Source of the DNA: Eucommia ulmoides
Taxonomy: Eukaryota > Streptophyta > Magnoliopsida > Garryales > Eucommiaceae
Length of the DNA: 64,000 nucleotides
NCBI GenBank assembly: GCA_016647705.1
Contig: CM028329.1
Coordinates: 58,297,231-58,361,230 of the forward strand
Reading direction: 5' to 3'
A program made the position numbers and the translations under genes. Shown here piece by piece: positions 1-10,283 of this stretch (its first letter is position 1; each line of letters opens with the position of its first letter). The notes under the pieces were generated by a model. That model was not told where the DNA came from, made no database searches, and was given only the letters and a program-made list of their open reading frames with translations.

Positions 1-225
1 GACGGGACCATCTCGAATTTAAATTCAATAGTTTGTTAACTCGTTTCAATCATTCATTCTCCTCAAATTAATTCAACACATTAAAAAAAATATATTTTTA
101 TTTATTAATAGACCAGGGATTCGCTGTGCCAAAATCCAAAAGCGCTATATTATTTCTAAATGTACAAAAAAAAAATAATTAATAAAATTTAAAGGGTGCA
201 ATATATAATTAAATTCGACCAAATA
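1..225. repeat. Dispersed AT-rich repeat, left copy
   Basis: This copy runs off the left edge of the window. It is a direct repeat of 909-1140: both start with GACGGG(G)ACCATCTCGAAT, share the block TTTATTTATTAATAG and end in AAAGGGTGCAA. A more diverged relative lies in the arms of the foldback element near 53.0 and 54.0 kb, so this is a dispersed family rather than a local duplication. No coding potential is seen. Confidence 0.7.
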
Positions 226-908
226 TTTTCTCTTCATATATGTTTTTTATTTAAAAAAAATATATTTTAAATCATTTTTTTTTTAAATTTAGGTTTGAAC
301 TTTTGAATATGTTTAATAGATTATTATTTCAATATGTTAAAAAAAATAAAAAATAATAATAAAATAATACACATTAAATATCATCATAAATAGATATGAC
401 AACAAATTATTTATAATTTATTAAATGTGCGTGTCATCTTCTCACGTCGATTCATGCATGATGTTATGGGTTTTTTGTTGAAGATGAACGAGATTTAGAT
501 TTTATCTTATATAATACAAATGTTATAATAATTTTTTTTAAATAAAATTAAAATTATTTTAATTTTTTCATATAAAAAATCACAATAATTTTTATGTTTG
601 TTGTAGTTTTTGACAATAATTTTTTATTTCTAAAATAATTATTATTGTTTGTGAATCTAATAGATTAATTTTTTTTTTCAAATCATATTTTATATTTTTT
701 TTTTATTTGTTTCTAAATTTTTATTTTATATTTTTTTCTTCAAATACCATGCCCTCAAAAAAAAAAATAATAGAAAGAGATAACAAAAAAATATAATAGA
801 AAGAGATAAATAGAAAATATGATACGGGTGTCTTGGTAACCAAACTAAAAAAAAAAATATATATATATTATGAAAATAACAAGATATGTCGTTAGTATTT
901 CTCAAAAT
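226..908. other. AT-rich spacer without a gene
   Basis: This stretch lies between the two direct-repeat copies. It is long A and T runs with no credible ORF; the small frame at 726-920 is low-complexity. Confidence 0.6.
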
Positions 909-1140
909 GACGGGGACCATCTCGAATTTAAACTCAATATTTTGTTAACTCATTATAGTCATTCGTTCTCCTCAAATAATTCAACACATTTAAAAAAAAT
1001 CATTTTTATTTATTAATAGGCGAGAGATTCCCTGTGCTAAAACCCAAAAAACACTATATTATTTTTAAATGTACCAAAATAATAATTAATAAAATATATG
1101 TATAAAATTTAAAGGGTGCAACATTTAATTAAATTCGACT
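909..1140. repeat. Dispersed AT-rich repeat, right copy
   Basis: Direct repeat of the first 225 bases with scattered substitutions and small indels. The pair could be the ends of one element of about 1.1 kb or two independent insertions. No target duplication can be read because the left copy is cut by the window edge. Confidence 0.7.
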
Positions 1141-1439
1141 GATTTGAAAATAAAAATAAAAAAATTTTAAATCGGAATTTTTATTCAAAATATTGTACAC
1201 ATGTTGTACAAGTTTAATATCAACTATTCATCTTCCATACTTAATTTTTTTTTGGTACATATGTTGGAGAGGTAGTTGAACTCTAAATATTCCGTAAAAG
1301 TGATAAACTAGATATTTACTGTGCTACAAGTCTTGCGATTCTTGCACTTAAATTTAAACCGTTAAGATATTTTCCGTCTTAATTTATTAATAAATTTAAT
1401 TTAATTAGTGTTGCTTTCACATTAATCTTAGTTCAATAG

Positions 1440-1713
1440 AAACGTGTCAATAAATGCTGCGAAAAAAATAACCCCAAAACCATTCGCCATAGAATAGAAT
1501 ATCCCAAATTCCTAGTCCTAGGGTAAACGCATACCCTAAACTCACCATTCTCCATTTCTCAAGAACACCAATTAAATCCACAATACGCGAATAAAATTGT
1601 TCCTTTTTCTTCATCAATTTGTGTTATTCGGTTACAGATTGTATCACAGCATCGTTCGTCGATACGCAATTCAGTTTCAGGGGTTTCTTGGATTCCGTGG
1701 GTACTATTTTCAG
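1440..1713 (+). promoter_or_regulatory. Promoter-proximal region and leader exon of the SKIP30-like gene
   Basis: This is the region just upstream of a strong donor site, CAG|GTAAAAT, at 1711-1720. It contains a telo-box-like ACCCTAAAC near 1530. The transcription start is not visible; a start between about 1500 and 1600 would give a leader exon of 100-200 bases. The assignment rests on the donor and on the acceptor TGCTTCAG ending at 4154, just before the coding exon. It is inferred and needs transcript support. Confidence 0.5.
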
Positions 1714-2092
1714 GTAAAATCTTGTTTCATCCTCTATCGTTGCGTTTTTTTTTTTTTTTATCGTAATCGGTTCGTGAATCACTTAGGATTTTGATTCGAT
1801 TTGGAAATTACATGAAACGGAACCTGTGTTATGTTGTGGAAATTCGTATCTGGTGCTTTCATTTGAATTTGTTTTGCTTTGCTTCGTATGGATTTCTGTC
1901 GGTTCTTGAATGAATTGATTGTTATTTCATCGATACCAGAGGGATTCGAGAAGATTCGTAATTACATGAATTCATGGTAATACTAATATCATTTTATCGC
2001 ATTTTACAATTGTATGCATGTGGTTGTGATTTGATTTTGCTCTCATTTAATTTCTTCAAGGCGGATGTAGAGTTACTCCGAAGTGGAATTTG

Positions 2093-2093
<1 letters not shown>

Positions 2094-2137
<44 letters not shown>
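2094..2137. repeat. (CT)n(TA)n microsatellite
   Basis: An uninterrupted CT run passes directly into a TA run inside the inferred leader intron. Confidence 0.95.
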
Positions 2138-3236
2138 CGGATTTTAAAATTTATGGATTGAATTTGGTTTCTACTTTCTCATTATGTTTTAATTTCTAGT
2201 TTATAGGCTTAATCTTTCTGTATATTTACCATTTATACATCTTCCCCTCGTGAAGGCCATTGTTCAAGTGCGTGTTCAGATCATGCTGTGTAAACAACTA
2301 TCTGTTTTTAAAATGCTAATGGTTTCCCCCCTATTTCTCATCCCATTCCCTTAAAGATATTCTTAGAAGTTTGAGGAATGTTACTTTGAACACTCGCCCA
2401 ATATTGAACTTGTTCTTTGGGTGACATAGAATTTGATTCGAATTAGTTATGTCCTGAGGTTGATAGTTGGGTGAAAAACACAAAAAGTTTTGCCTGTGGG
2501 CCGTTAGATTTTAGTTCATTAAAGGTGATAGGTAAATCTTTCGCTGCACCCTTTTTATTTTTATTTTTGATCTATGATGCTTGTGATTATAGATCCATTG
2601 TTTTCATCATAGTTTCCTTTTGCATTTGTATTCTTAAGATCAAAGAAACTCGAGGAAGAAAAGGGAGGGGGATGATGAACTAGTTACTTAGATTTGCATC
2701 TTAAGATGTTTAGTTGACCGAAGGGCTTTCTGTGTAGAAAATGGTAGAACACCTTAAATTTGAAGCTTACGATATTGCAATGACTGGGTTAAAGAAGTTA
2801 TTCTTCTATGATTAGGTTTTGGGAGGGGTTGAATTGAGCTGATTCTTGTGGCTTGAGTATATCATCTCCTGACTTCTTTATTTGCTTAATCGTGTATGTA
2901 ACCAACCTATTCCATCCAGAAGAAACAATTTGAGTGTGGGACCCATGGGTTTCCCATTTTGAGTTGCGTTTGGGATATTTCTTACTTTGTGTTTGTATGT
3001 GTATTTATTGGGTATGTCATATCTTGTATGAGAAAAACCGAGGGGACTCCGTGTGATTTTTTTTCTGTTTTTGAGATCATAATTTTTTTCCCGTGAATGT
3101 TACTCTCAGGCTGGAAAAAATGTATAGATCTTCATTCATCAGTTTTTTTTGATGTTTTGGAGATTTCATATTTTGATTTGTAGTTTACCCCAGTTCTTGA
3201 TCGAGAGCTCTTATGCAACATCCTATAAAAGAAAAT

Positions 3237-3420
3237 CAAAATTATTCTAATGTCTTTTCCCAAAATTCTAGTGGTTAGATGATATTGACCTTACCTGTAA
3301 GTGGCTATTGTACACACAAACGTTACATCAAAATTATTCTAATGTCTTTTCCCAAAATTCTAGTGGTTAGATGATGTTGGCCTTACCTATAAGTGGCTAT
3401 TGTACACACAAATGTTACGT
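3237..3420. repeat. 92-bp tandem duplication
   Basis: Two adjacent copies (3237-3328 and 3329-3420) share the block CTAATGTCTTTTCCCAAAAT and differ by only a few substitutions, so the duplication is fairly recent. It lies in the inferred leader intron. Confidence 0.9.
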
Positions 3421-3480
3421 TAACTTGGCCTTTCCTCTCTATATACACGTCGCCATAAAGCCTTCCCATTCTTGCTAACC

Positions 3481-3915
3481 TAGGTGGTGTTTGGTTAGTG
3501 TTTCTGCTTTTCTATTTCTAAAAAACTGGGATGAGAATTCTATTTCTGTTCTGATGTATCCGGGAATAGAAACATTTTTGGTAATGACCGTTGTCCTAAA
3601 AGTATTTCTTTTAATTTATGAGAACAGAAACAAGAAACCCATTTGGTTGCAACGTTTGTTCTTTTTTCTTTTCTTTAAATCTATGGTGGTCGGTGTAGTG
3701 GTGTTGGGCGAGGTGGTGGTGGGAATAGTTTTATGGGAATGAATAGGATTTAACATTTTTTTTTTTTCTTCAGATTCTTATGGAATTCAGGAAATACTCC
3801 CAAAATTTTGGGAATAGAAATGTGTTTACCAAACACGTTTCTGTATATTAATCTCAAAACTTTGGGAGCGGGAATAGAAATCAGGGAATGGAAACAGTAT
3901 CCAAACGGGACCCTA
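3481..3915. mobile_element. MITE-like element with imperfect terminal inverted repeats
   Basis: The left end TAGGTGGTGTTTGGTTAGTG and the reverse complement of the right end, TAGGGTCCCGTTTGGATACT, agree over about 24 bp with gaps, and TA flanks both ends. Subterminal sequence is rich in GGAATAGAAA on both sides in inverted orientation. At about 435 bp and without coding capacity it looks like a non-autonomous DNA transposon. The TA flanks fit mariner/Stowaway, while the GTTTGG ends recall Harbinger MITEs, so the superfamily is left open. Confidence 0.6.
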
Positions 3916-4157
3916 TATTCATGATTCTTCATTGTTTACTGCATTATGTTGCATTTTCATTTGATAAGAAGCCCGTTGTCTGAAAATAGGTTGACTGGCT
4001 ATTATGATTTAAATTTCTTGATATCCATGAAGTAAAAGCCATAACTATTGATGACTTTACCCTTTTGTCAGCTTTGTATGTATTAATCCAATGCATAAAT
4101 TCTGTGATTATTTCCATTTTATATACTCATCTATTCCTTTACTTACTGCTTCAGATT

Positions 4158-4199
4158 ATGCGTTTCAAAGCTGATTTGTTATTGAAGAATCTGAAATAA
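4158..4199 (+). CDS. Upstream ORF (13 codons) in the SKIP30-like leader
   Basis: If the leader is spliced at 4154, the first AUG in the coding exon opens a 13-codon frame (MRFKADLLLKNLK) that stops 11 bases before the first main-ORF AUG. It may lower translation of the F-box protein or need reinitiation. It could be chance; conservation in relatives would decide. Confidence 0.35.
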   Translation: MRFKADLLLKNLK

Positions 4200-4210
4200 T
4201 CACATTAGTG

Positions 4211-5254
4211 ATGGTTATGTCTGGACTGATCGAAGGTCTTCCCGATGCGGTTGCACTTAGGTGCCTGGCACGTGTTCCTTTCCACCTTCTTCCCGAACTA
4301 GAACTCGTTTCTCGTTCATGGAGAGCGGCCATTCGTGGCTCTGAACTATTCAAAGCCCGACAGGAGGTCAACTCGTTGGAGAATTTCCTATGCGTTTGTA
4401 CTTTCGATCCCGATAATTTATTCCAGCTTTACGATCCTGTCCACGACCTTTGGATTTCCCTCCCCGTCCTCCCATCTAGTCTCAGCCACCTAGCCCACTT
4501 TGGCATGGTCTCGACTGCCGGAAAACTCTTTGTTCTTGGTGGTGGCAGCGATGCTGTCGACCCGTTGACAGGTGACCAAGATGGCAGCTTTGCCACCGAT
4601 GAGGTGTGGTGCTACAACCCGGTCACCCAGAAATGGACTCTTTGTGCATCGATGATTGTACCTCGTGCTATGTTCGCTTGTACCGTGCTGGATGGGAAGA
4701 TCGTGGTTGCCGGAGGGTTCACCAACTGCCGGAAATCGATATCAAAGGCTGAGATTTATGATCCTGAGACAAACTTGTGGGTCCCGATACCCGATCTCCA
4801 CCACACACACAACTCAGCTTGCTCTGGGATGGTGATCGATGGTAAGGTCCACGTCTTGCACAAGGGTTTGTCAACCGTTCAGGTGTTGGAGAACGTGAAA
4901 ACAGGGTGGACAGTGCATGACTACGGTTGGCTACAGGGACCGACGGCAGTGATCCGTGGGGTCCTCTACGTGATGAGTCATGGGATTATTTACAGGCAGG
5001 AAAGAGAGAAGAGGAGGGTGGTGGTGTTGGCGTCGGAGTTCCGTACGAGGATCGGGTTTGCGATGATTGGGTTGGGGGATGAGATTTATGTGATTGGGGG
5101 AGTGATTGGGCCAGAACGGTGGAATTGGGACATCAAGTTGATGTCAGACGTTGATGTCTTGTCTCTCGGGAGCGATCGGCCGACGTGGCGGCGGGCGGCA
5201 CCGATGACCCGTTGTCGGGGGACAATTCTGGGATGTACACAGCTGCGGATTTGA
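4211..5254 (+). CDS. SKIP30: F-box/kelch-repeat protein, SKIP30-like
   Basis: Predicted substrate-recognition subunit of an SCF (SKP1-CUL1-F-box) ubiquitin ligase. The N-terminus carries a degenerate plant F-box (GLPDAVALRCLARVPF, then VSRSWRAAIR) that would bind an ASK/SKP1 adaptor. Kelch blades follow with the double-glycine signature: GKLFVLGGG near residue 105, GKIVVAGGFT near 168, DEIYVIGGV near 295. The C-terminal MTRCRGTILGCTQL and the whole 345-347 residue length match Arabidopsis SKIP30 as I remember it. The coding region is one intact exon. The first AUG (4211) has G at -3 and G at +4; a second in-frame AUG at 4217 corresponds to the MSGL start of the family and may be the true start. 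Family-level substrates are not known to me, so the target is not predicted. Coding GC is clearly above its surroundings. Confidence 0.93.
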   Translation: MVMSGLIEGLPDAVALRCLARVPFHLLPELELVSRSWRAAIRGSELFKARQEVNSLENFLCVCTFDPDNLFQLYDPVHDLWISLPVLPSSLSHLAHFGMVSTAGKLFVLGGGSDAVDPLTGDQDGSFATDEVWCYNPVTQKWTLCASMIVPRAMFACTVLDGKIVVAGGFTNCRKSISKAEIYDPETNLWVPIPDLHHTHNSACSGMVIDGKVHVLHKGLSTVQVLENVKTGWTVHDYGWLQGPTAVIRGVLYVMSHGIIYRQEREKRRVVVLASEFRTRIGFAMIGLGDEIYVIGGVIGPERWNWDIKLMSDVDVLSLGSDRPTWRRAAPMTRCRGTILGCTQLRI

Positions 5255-5430
5255 GGCTTATGATTGTTGTTTTTTTTTTAAAAGGTTTGGAAAAAGTGTT
5301 TTTGTTGAAGGTTTCAAGAAAACATGGGGTGTAATATGTATTTTCATGAAGAAATTACTTGCCTTCTCTCTCTCCCCCCCTTGTTATGTAATTGAAACAT
5401 ATTATTTGTTGTTTTACTTGATTCTTTACC
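5255..5430 (+). other. 3' untranslated region of the SKIP30-like gene
   Basis: T-rich sequence after the stop codon. GTAATATGTATTT and TTGTTATGTAATTG near 5330-5395 resemble plant polyadenylation contexts, but no exact site can be fixed. Confidence 0.4.
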
Positions 5431-5484
5431 TTTTAAATGTTTTGGGGTTGGTGGCGAACGGTTCAAAAACAGGCAGTCTGGTAC

Positions 5485-5620
5485 TATAAAAATTCTCACT
5501 ATGCGCAGTCTAGAGAAGGGTTGGGCTATTTGGGTTTGTATGCAGTTTTACTTTACTTTTGCAAAATGTTGTTTTCATGATTTGAACTCGTGATGGTTTA
5601 CAAATTTAAATTTTTTGCTT
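5485..5620 (-). mobile_element. Au-like SINE remnant
   Basis: On the minus strand this reads like a tRNA-derived plant Au SINE: a B-box-like GAGTTCAAATC, then TGAAAACAACATTTTGCAAA, then the GTAAAACTGCATAC and CCCAACCCTTCTC blocks and a terminal GCGCATAG. Many positions differ from the family consensus as I recall it, so it is an old, probably inactive copy. It lies just downstream of the SKIP30-like gene. Confidence 0.6.
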
Positions 5621-5639
5621 ATATTTATTTAATTAGGGC

Positions 5640-6420
5640 AATTTTAATAGAATTTATTATTTTAAAAAAATTATTGTAACGGATGGATTGAGTAAATAGT
5701 GAGTTTGGCAATTTTGGACTCCTCTAGGGTTAAGATTGGACAAATTGAATATCTAATTATAAATTAAAAGGACCGTTGGTGGAATATTCTAACATCAAAT
5801 TAATATTCCAAACTAAATATGCATTTTAGTTCTAGTCTAATATATTAAAATTCATGGAAATACTAATATGCCAATTAGGGTTGTGTCACCTAACTATCCC
5901 ATTGTCGCTGGCCACAAATTCTGATCAGTGAATTTTGATCATCACTAGTTGCTGAAATTTCGTCATTAGTTGGATTTTTTTAATTACATCCAACTAATTT
6001 TTTAGTTACATTCTCTTTATATACTTTTTAGTTACATTTAACTAATTTTTCGGTTGTCTGATCACCGAAAAATTAATGTAACTAAAACTCTAATTAAAAA
6101 ATATACTAAAATGTAATTAAAAATACACTTAATAATGTAACTGAAAAATACACTAAACAAATATGACATCTAACTAAAAAAATTTATTATATGTAACTGA
6201 AAAAATTCAGGCGGTCGGTAGCCGGGCTTCGACAAATGGAGGTTTGAGATCCTACAGTAGGTGCAACGGGCGACGGTGGGTGGTGATGAAGGCTGGCGCT
6301 AGTGGCTGACAACGAGACTAAAACACAAGACAAATCGATATCATGGACATCAAGATTAAAGCTTATTAAAACACAATTCACCAATTCTACCTCGTCATTA
6401 CATTTTAAAGAGCTATAGCC
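5640..6420. repeat. AT-rich repeat rich in GTTAC/GTAAC words, with a long hairpin
   Basis: No gene is seen. Within it, 6028-6085 is an inverted repeat: TTAGTTACATTTAACTAATT and onward pairs with ACCGAAAAATTAATGTAACT across a loop of about 9 bases. Similar GTTAC/GTAAC-rich sequence, again next to a GC-richer segment with GGCAACCGACGAA-like words, recurs at 10.8-11.5 kb, suggesting a shared repeat family. Confidence 0.5.
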
Positions 6421-6873
6421 GTGTTATTTTTACAATTTCTATTTTCATTCAAGTATTTTCTTAATCCAACAAAATACAGTTACGAGTCAAAAATAACAAA
6501 AACTGATATTTTTAGTGAGCACTATAAATTTTATACTGTCCTTAATTTTGATTTTTAATCAAGTAATTGCTTGACTTGAAGAATGTAAATGTGACATAAA
6601 CGTAACCAAAATGGTGCTTTTAGTGAGTAAGACCAACGTTTTTATCCACAATTTTTACTTTTAATAATAATAATAAATCCTTATTTATAGAAATTAAATT
6701 TTTGGATAAAATAGCGAAGAAGATATTTTTAGTGAGTCATAGCATTATTATTATTATTGTACATGATTTTGAATTTCATTCAAATATTTTCTTAATTTAA
6801 AAAAAATGCAATTATGAATTTAAAAATGCATTTCTCTTTATATTTTTTATTCGTAGAATTTGGTTTGATTTTG

Positions 6874-7023
6874 CTTCTTTTCCTGACTTGTCCAAATCTT
6901 TCCAACGAATTTTCAACCGTGGATACATATGTATCCTTTACTACATGTCTTCTTTTCCTGACTTGTCCAAATCTTTCCAACGAATTTTCAACCGTGGATA
7001 CATATGTATCCTTTACTACATGT
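6874..7023. repeat. 75-bp exact tandem duplication
   Basis: Copies 6874-6948 and 6949-7023 appear identical, each containing CCTGACTTGTCCAAATC. The period is divisible by three, which is why open frames span it on both strands; those frames are not credible genes. Confidence 0.95.
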
Positions 7024-7680
7024 CGAATATGTAAAGAAAAAGGCACATCTGATTATGCTTTTCTTCTTTGCTGAATTTGGATTGCTTTTCTTCTTCATTT
7101 TCTATCTAAAAACTAATTAGTTTGAATTTGCTTCTATTTATGCTAAAACAATAGTTACATTATATATTTCCCTGAACTACTGAAGGAAAAAATAACTCAA
7201 CCTAATTCAAGTTGTGGTCACTTTTTGATTTACTTGATCTCACTTGCTACATTTATGTTCCCATTATCTTATACATACATAGATTGGTAACGAGACAAAA
7301 CAGATTCATCAACTAGATGTTGAAAAGCCATAGCAAAATGGCTTGAAATTACATATTTGTGATCTATTTTTGTTCTTTGTCCTGATCATTTAAAGTTATT
7401 TCATTGAAAAATCCTTACAAACCAATCACTAGAACATTTTCCGTGCAATATTCAAATGGTATATATTTGTTAATCGGGTTTTTTTTCCTACATAAATGAG
7501 CACATTACACGGGTCTAAAACAAGTGTTTCTTTAATCACGGAACATAAAAACGTTAGCAAAAACAGAACCCAAATCCTAGATGGAAACACTTGATTTGTA
7601 ACTAAAGAACAACCCTTTTTCCAATACCAAAACATTATAACACAGTCTAAAAACAACAATCTTAACAGCAAAAGTTTAAA
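7024..7680. other. Intergenic sequence
   Basis: AT-rich, with no convincing coding sequence on either strand. The 80-codon minus frame at 7429-7671 lacks family signals. Confidence 0.5.
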
Positions 7681-7825
7681 ACATGAGATATCATATAAAG
7701 ATCCAAGACAAGTACATCTTCTGCCTATTCATACAGGCAGCAACAACATTACATTACTTTCAAGCGCAACATAGAACAACCTCAGACACCACACAGCACA
7801 AAGACTCAAGAAGAAAGAAACAGGA

Positions 7826-8098
7826 CTAAACGATTCTAACCGGAGCGCAGTCAGTCCAAAGAACAAACTTCTTTGATTCTTCTTCCATCAGCCTTCGTAA
7901 TTTATCAGACACTGTTCACACATCAAGCACCGAAAAATATCAGCAGCAAAACAAAAATATATACTCAAAAAATAAAATAAGGTCGGTCTTACCATGTGAA
8001 ACAGCTTGGTTTGAGCAACGATCTCCAACAGGAAGGAGTGACACCGAAAGGCGATAGCTTGTAAGGAATATTGACATTGCCAGAAAACTAAACTGGCT
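7826..8098 (-). CDS. Possible terminal exons of a minus-strand transcript
   Basis: Two candidate exons, 8098-7993 and 7911-7826, are separated by an 81-bp intron with donor CATG|GTAAG and acceptor TGAACAG. Joined, one frame stays open from a start at 8077 to a TAG at 7826. It holds a hydrophobic stretch, then a charged segment (LRRLMEEESKKF), and ends CAPVRIV. A second frame across the same junction is also open for 40-odd codons, so coding is not proven. The exons could equally be spliced 3' untranslated sequence of the PNRC-motif gene upstream. Not recognised as any family. Confidence 0.3.
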
Positions 8099-8240
8099 CT
8101 AAAAAGGGAAGTGAAAGTGAAGCATGGACAACTCTAGAAACCAAAGTGCAAAAAGCAGTGAACAACTTCAAACCTTGCCTTTACCATTTCCCTCACCAAA
8201 AACCGGGGAAAATGGTGAAGGGGAAGTCAGACACTAAACT

Positions 8241-8286
8241 AAGAAAGGAAAAGGAAAAGGAAAAGGAAAAGGAAAAGGAAAAGAGA
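8241..8286. repeat. (GGAAAA)n microsatellite
   Basis: About seven tandem copies of AAGGAA, flanked by purine-rich sequence. It creates a lysine/glutamate-rich spurious ORF. Confidence 0.9.
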
Positions 8287-8289
8287 GTG

Positions 8290-9150
8290 AAAAGAGAGAA
8301 AAGGGTAGAGGAGCAGTCAATCAAGCGGAAGAAACAGACGGTGAGACAACTATAGGATTTAAAAGATCAAAATATACAGCAATTTCAGGCAGGAGCATTG
8401 ACTAAATGGGTGAAAAAGAGCAAAAGAGCAAAAGAGCAACAAATCTAGGCTACATTAGTGAAAATCACTAGTGTTAGATTAAAGATCAAAGGGCTAAATT
8501 TAGAACAGGGGGTGTACAAGAGAACAGGGAATCATAAAAGAAACTGCTTGAAGATTGAGGAGAAGAAACTTTACACAAAATATATCAGATTAAAAGACTG
8601 TATCTAACTTCGATTCGAAACAAGATGGGTTAGAGTATGTTGACAATCCCATATCGAAATTATACTAAGATACTGTAGAATTTGCTCCAATCATCAAGAA
8701 GGTTGCAATTTCCTTAAAGACAAAATAAATATTTGATTCAAACCAGTCAGTTTCAGCAATTGATCAGGAGGCTTGCATGCCACCAGTCAATCATCTTCAT
8801 GCCTTATACCATTCACTGCCCTCATTAAAGACCAGCAGCCATCCATGTTTCGGCAAATTAGCTTTCCTGTGTAACATATCCACAACCGAAATCCATATCC
8901 TTTTTCCATCAAACCACTTCCCAGAGATAATTGAACCACCAGCCATCACTGGTCAGACACCATAGCTACGTCTAGCCTGCTTTCTTCTAACCACCACCAA
9001 CATTCTTCTAACCACCACCAACATTTAACGTAAGACGACTTGAGAGAGTCACACCAACAGACAGATTTATTTCACTCTATATATACACACTACCACTAAG
9101 CAAAGCTAAGTCAACTTCCATATTTACAGGAGCTAGAAGCTCCTCATACT
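8290..9150. other. Intergenic or 3' transcribed sequence of the PNRC-motif gene
   Basis: No credible ORF. It contains a short tandem repeat of CATTCTTCTAACCACCACCAA near 8990-9026. It lies immediately 3' of the minus-strand PNRC-motif gene and may be its 3' untranslated region or an intron. Confidence 0.4.
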
Positions 9151-9786
9151 TTACTCATCTGCGGCATCAAGATTAAGAATGCGACGAAGGGTCTTCGTCG
9201 CAGAGTCATCACAGTTGAAAAGGTCTCTCCCAGCAATGTTACGTTCCCTCGTGGGGGAAGGGGGTGCAGACTTGGAAAACAGGTGGTCCAAATTGATGCA
9301 GGAGGCAGAAGAAGGCAAGTCAAGCGATGTTGCTCGCTTTGATTTCAGTGAAAATTTAGGAATGGGCAAGGAGCTTGGAGGAGGAGAGTTGGAATAGGCT
9401 GGTCCAGCCCAAAGCTCGGAGAAAGACCATTCATCGCTGAAAAATCCCTCGTCAGAATCAGCTCTTATTTTGACAGGAACAGGAACCGGAGTAGGAATAG
9501 GGATAGGGCTACTTTTCAATGACTTTTTCGGGTCTTCAGAAATACTCACAGATTTTGATGGTGTTGTGAGAGAAAATGAATCCGAAAATGCCCGTTTAAT
9601 TACAGGGGTGGTACAAGACTTAAGTGGGGTCGGAAGAATACCAGTTCCGGATTGAAAGGTTCGGCAATTAATCTCTCTGAAGTCGCCGGAGCTAGGAGAT
9701 CCCAAAGACCGAAGTCGAGCAACACCATGAGTGTTGCTCCTGCTGTAGTACTGACTCTGATGGTGATCTATAACAAGCGTCTCCAT
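9151..9786 (-). CDS. PNRC-motif protein (probable mRNA-decapping cofactor family)
   Basis: A 211-residue, low-complexity, proline- and serine-rich protein. Residues 126-145 (WAGPAYSNSPPPSSLPIPKF) match the short PNRC motif: an aromatic-Ala/Gly-x-Ala stretch followed by a Pro-rich SPPPSxLPxP core. In animal PNRC2 and fungal Edc1/Edc2 this kind of motif docks on the DCP1 EVH1 domain and stimulates mRNA decapping. The conserved C-terminal helix TLRRILNLD (199-207) is what I expect in plant members. Residues 92-105 are a PI/PV repeat. The start at 9786 is the only plausible AUG. By inference it is a cytoplasmic mRNA-decay cofactor; plant members are, as far as I know, uncharacterised. Coding sequence is GC-richer than its surroundings and shows no breaks. 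Confidence 0.75.
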   Translation of the reverse strand: METLVIDHHQSQYYSRSNTHGVARLRSLGSPSSGDFREINCRTFQSGTGILPTPLKSCTTPVIKRAFSDSFSLTTPSKSVSISEDPKKSLKSSPIPIPTPVPVPVKIRADSDEGFFSDEWSFSELWAGPAYSNSPPPSSLPIPKFSLKSKRATSLDLPSSASCINLDHLFSKSAPPSPTRERNIAGRDLFNCDDSATKTLRRILNLDAADE

Positions 9787-9828
9787 GACGCGAAAATACC
9801 AAGTTTATAACTCTTACTCTTACTCTTT

Positions 9829-10283
9829 CTATCAACAAAAAAACGATTCTAAAGAATCCTCAAACCGTCAAACGTTAAGATCTATCAACGATTTAACTCT
9901 AAATCAAAAGACTCGAAACTCTAAAACTTCAGATCTTTAGTTTTGATGCTCAGAAATAACAGTAACTTTAGATCTCCGCCACAACCACCAAAATATTAGT
10001 AAATCAACACTAAATTTCGAGTACCCAACCCATAGATCGAGCATATATACGTACAGACCAACAAGCACCGAAAAACTCTTCAGTTTCTTCGTTAGTAGTC
10101 CTCCACAGATCAACCAGTTACCAGATCTATTCAAAATCAAAACAGATAACATCAATCAAAGTGCCATAAATTTCAAAAAAAAAAAAAACTCTTCACCTTC
10201 ATACAGATCCAGAAATGGAATCCATATCGAAGTTTACCATTTCCATTTCATTTTCCATACAAATTGAGAAGAAGTTAAATTAC
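9829..10283 (-). other. Leader intron of the PNRC-motif gene (inferred)
   Basis: On the minus strand, donor CAG|GTAATTT at 10286-10277 and acceptor TTTTTTGTTGATAG ending at 9829 bound a 455-bp AT-rich intron in the 5' leader, about 40 bases before the start codon. Confidence 0.5.

Larger units (their letters stand above)
1714..4154 (+). other. Leader intron of the SKIP30-like gene (inferred)
   Basis: An intron of about 2.4 kb with a GT start after CAG at 1713 and an AG end after a pyrimidine-rich TGCTTC. It has the T-rich composition of plant introns and carries a CT/TA microsatellite (2094-2137), a 92-bp tandem duplication (3237-3420) and a MITE-like insertion (3481-3915). Short ORFs in it have no credible homology. 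Confidence 0.5.

Noticed and set aside
6814-7074. 86-codon plus and 84-codon minus ORFs
   Set aside because: Created by the 75-bp tandem duplication, whose length is a multiple of three; no family signal.
9179-9655. Plus-strand ORFs of 61-72 codons
   Set aside because: Antisense shadows of the PNRC-motif coding sequence.
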